Both the position numbers and the translations under genes were made by a program. A DNA stretch of 64,000 nt from Saccharicrinis sp963663905 (GTDB taxonomy: Bacteria > Bacteroidota > Bacteroidia > Bacteroidales > Marinilabiliaceae), in assembly GCA_963663905.2 (NCBI GenBank), contig OY760657.1, forward strand, positions 3,720,001 to 3,784,000. Reading direction: 5' to 3'. Below the pieces are notes generated by a model. The model was not told the DNA's origin, ran no database searches, and was given only the letters and a program-made list of their open reading frames with translations. Positions 63,650 to 64,000 of the stretch are shown here, one piece after another (the stretch's first letter is position 1; the number at the start of each line of letters is the position of its first letter).

Positions 63650-64000
63650 AGCAAGTACTTATCTCTTAACAAAGAATATTTTTGCAAACTATCCTGCCAT
63701 TTAAGTCGAATCTGCTCTTCATCCAATCCATTAACAATGTCATTATACAATTGAGTATTTCCGGCTAAAAGATTAAACCATCTTTTGTCAAAAGTAAATA
63801 TATCCTTATTTTTTAATCGATTATAGAATTCAATAAAATATTGCAAAGTAAATTGATGTTGTAAGTTTTCTGACCTAAGATCAATTCCATAACAAGTAAC
63901 ATTCTCTTGTTTAGGATGCTTACTCATTCCATCAATACTTTTAGGTGTAAAAATAAACTCACCACATTCTGAATCAGGATAGCCTATCACTTGAAATGGA
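63631..64000 (-). CDS. DUF1343/NamZ-like protein, 3' part (5' end beyond the window)
   Basis: The frame is open to the right window edge: codons before the GTG-like V at 63990 read PFQVIGYPDSECGEF, which fits the middle of DUF1343 proteins, so the gene begins outside. About 123 C-terminal residues are visible (FTPKSIDGMSKHPKQENVTCYGIDLRS...), typical of this family. DUF1343 includes the exo-beta-N-acetylmuramidase NamZ, which trims muramic acid from peptidoglycan fragments; peptidoglycan recycling is the likely role. Convergent with the AlbA_2 gene and overlapping it by 19 bases. Confidence 0.85.
   Translation of the reverse strand, partial: PFQVIGYPDSECGEFIFTPKSIDGMSKHPKQENVTCYGIDLRSENLQHQFTLQYFIEFYNRLKNKDIFTFDKRWFNLLAGNTQLYNDIVNGLDEEQIRLKWQDSLQKYSLLRDKYLLYSKED

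Overview
The window looks like part of the chromosome of a marine, probably anaerobic or fermentative member of the Bacteroidota (order Marinilabiliales/Bacteroidales is my best guess; the genus is not resolvable). Supporting signs are low G+C, a secreted protein with a type IX secretion sorting tail, the Bacteroidota-type V-ATPase operon with a DUF2764 gene, promoters fitting TTTG-N19-TAnnTTTG, a TPR/helix-turn-helix membrane regulator and two gene sets for multi-subunit [FeFe] hydrogenases. I see no tRNA, rRNA or CRISPR array.

Layout. 1-1215: end of a DUF418 membrane protein gene coupled to a small beta-rich protein gene. 1331-5659: two tandem paralogous chemoreceptors. 5913-7248: intact IS256-family insertion sequence (copy 1). 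7258-9201: soluble PAS sensor kinase. 9388-17022: V-type ATPase operon ntpE-DUF2764-ntpA-ntpB-ntpD-ntpI-ntpK, whose K subunit keeps a Na+-type ion-site signature. 17369-24293: an RND tripartite efflux operon with an embedded crotonase-like gene and its TetR regulator; two matching bipartite motifs look like operators. 24458-28600: nitroreductase, CstA-like transporter, T9SS-secreted protein. 28601-33191: B12-type radical SAM protein, NTF2-like lipoprotein and GH20 hexosaminidase. 33195-34530: second, apparently identical IS copy. 34646-36777: a secreted peptide made only of 11-residue repeats, next to a TPR/HTH membrane regulator. 36869-46724: housekeeping genes (AGCS symporter, Tex, RhlE-type helicase, RlmI-type methyltransferase, DEDDy exonuclease, DUF5063, RecQ).

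47039-62777 is the most striking block: two hydrogenase gene sets, all on the minus strand, interleaved with a signalling module. Set 1 is NuoE-like (HydC), catalytic HydA, NuoF-like HydB, a 43-codon small ORF, an HndB-like protein, an HATPase, a PHP phosphoesterase, two DRTGG proteins, an H-cluster sensory protein and an RsbW-like kinase. Set 2 is NuoE, a short NuoF, a second HydA, then after a terminator a stand-alone [2Fe-2S] thioredoxin-like protein, an H-cluster/PAS sensory protein and a SpoIIE-type phosphatase. The catalytic sets resemble electron-bifurcating HydABC. The sensory proteins have lost the proton-relay cysteine of the H-cluster, and together with the kinase and phosphatase they suggest redox or H2 sensing that feeds a partner-switch-like output. 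Related arrangements are known in Thermotogae and Clostridia, so the concept is not new, but details here (small ORFs, split NuoF, ligand substitutions) deserve a look. The window closes with an AlbA_2-type ATP-binding protein with a textbook promoter and the 3' part of a DUF1343/NamZ-like gene.

The best candidate for something undescribed is the repeat peptide at 34646-34915: six copies of the same nine-residue core, invariant in protein but strongly diverged at synonymous sites.
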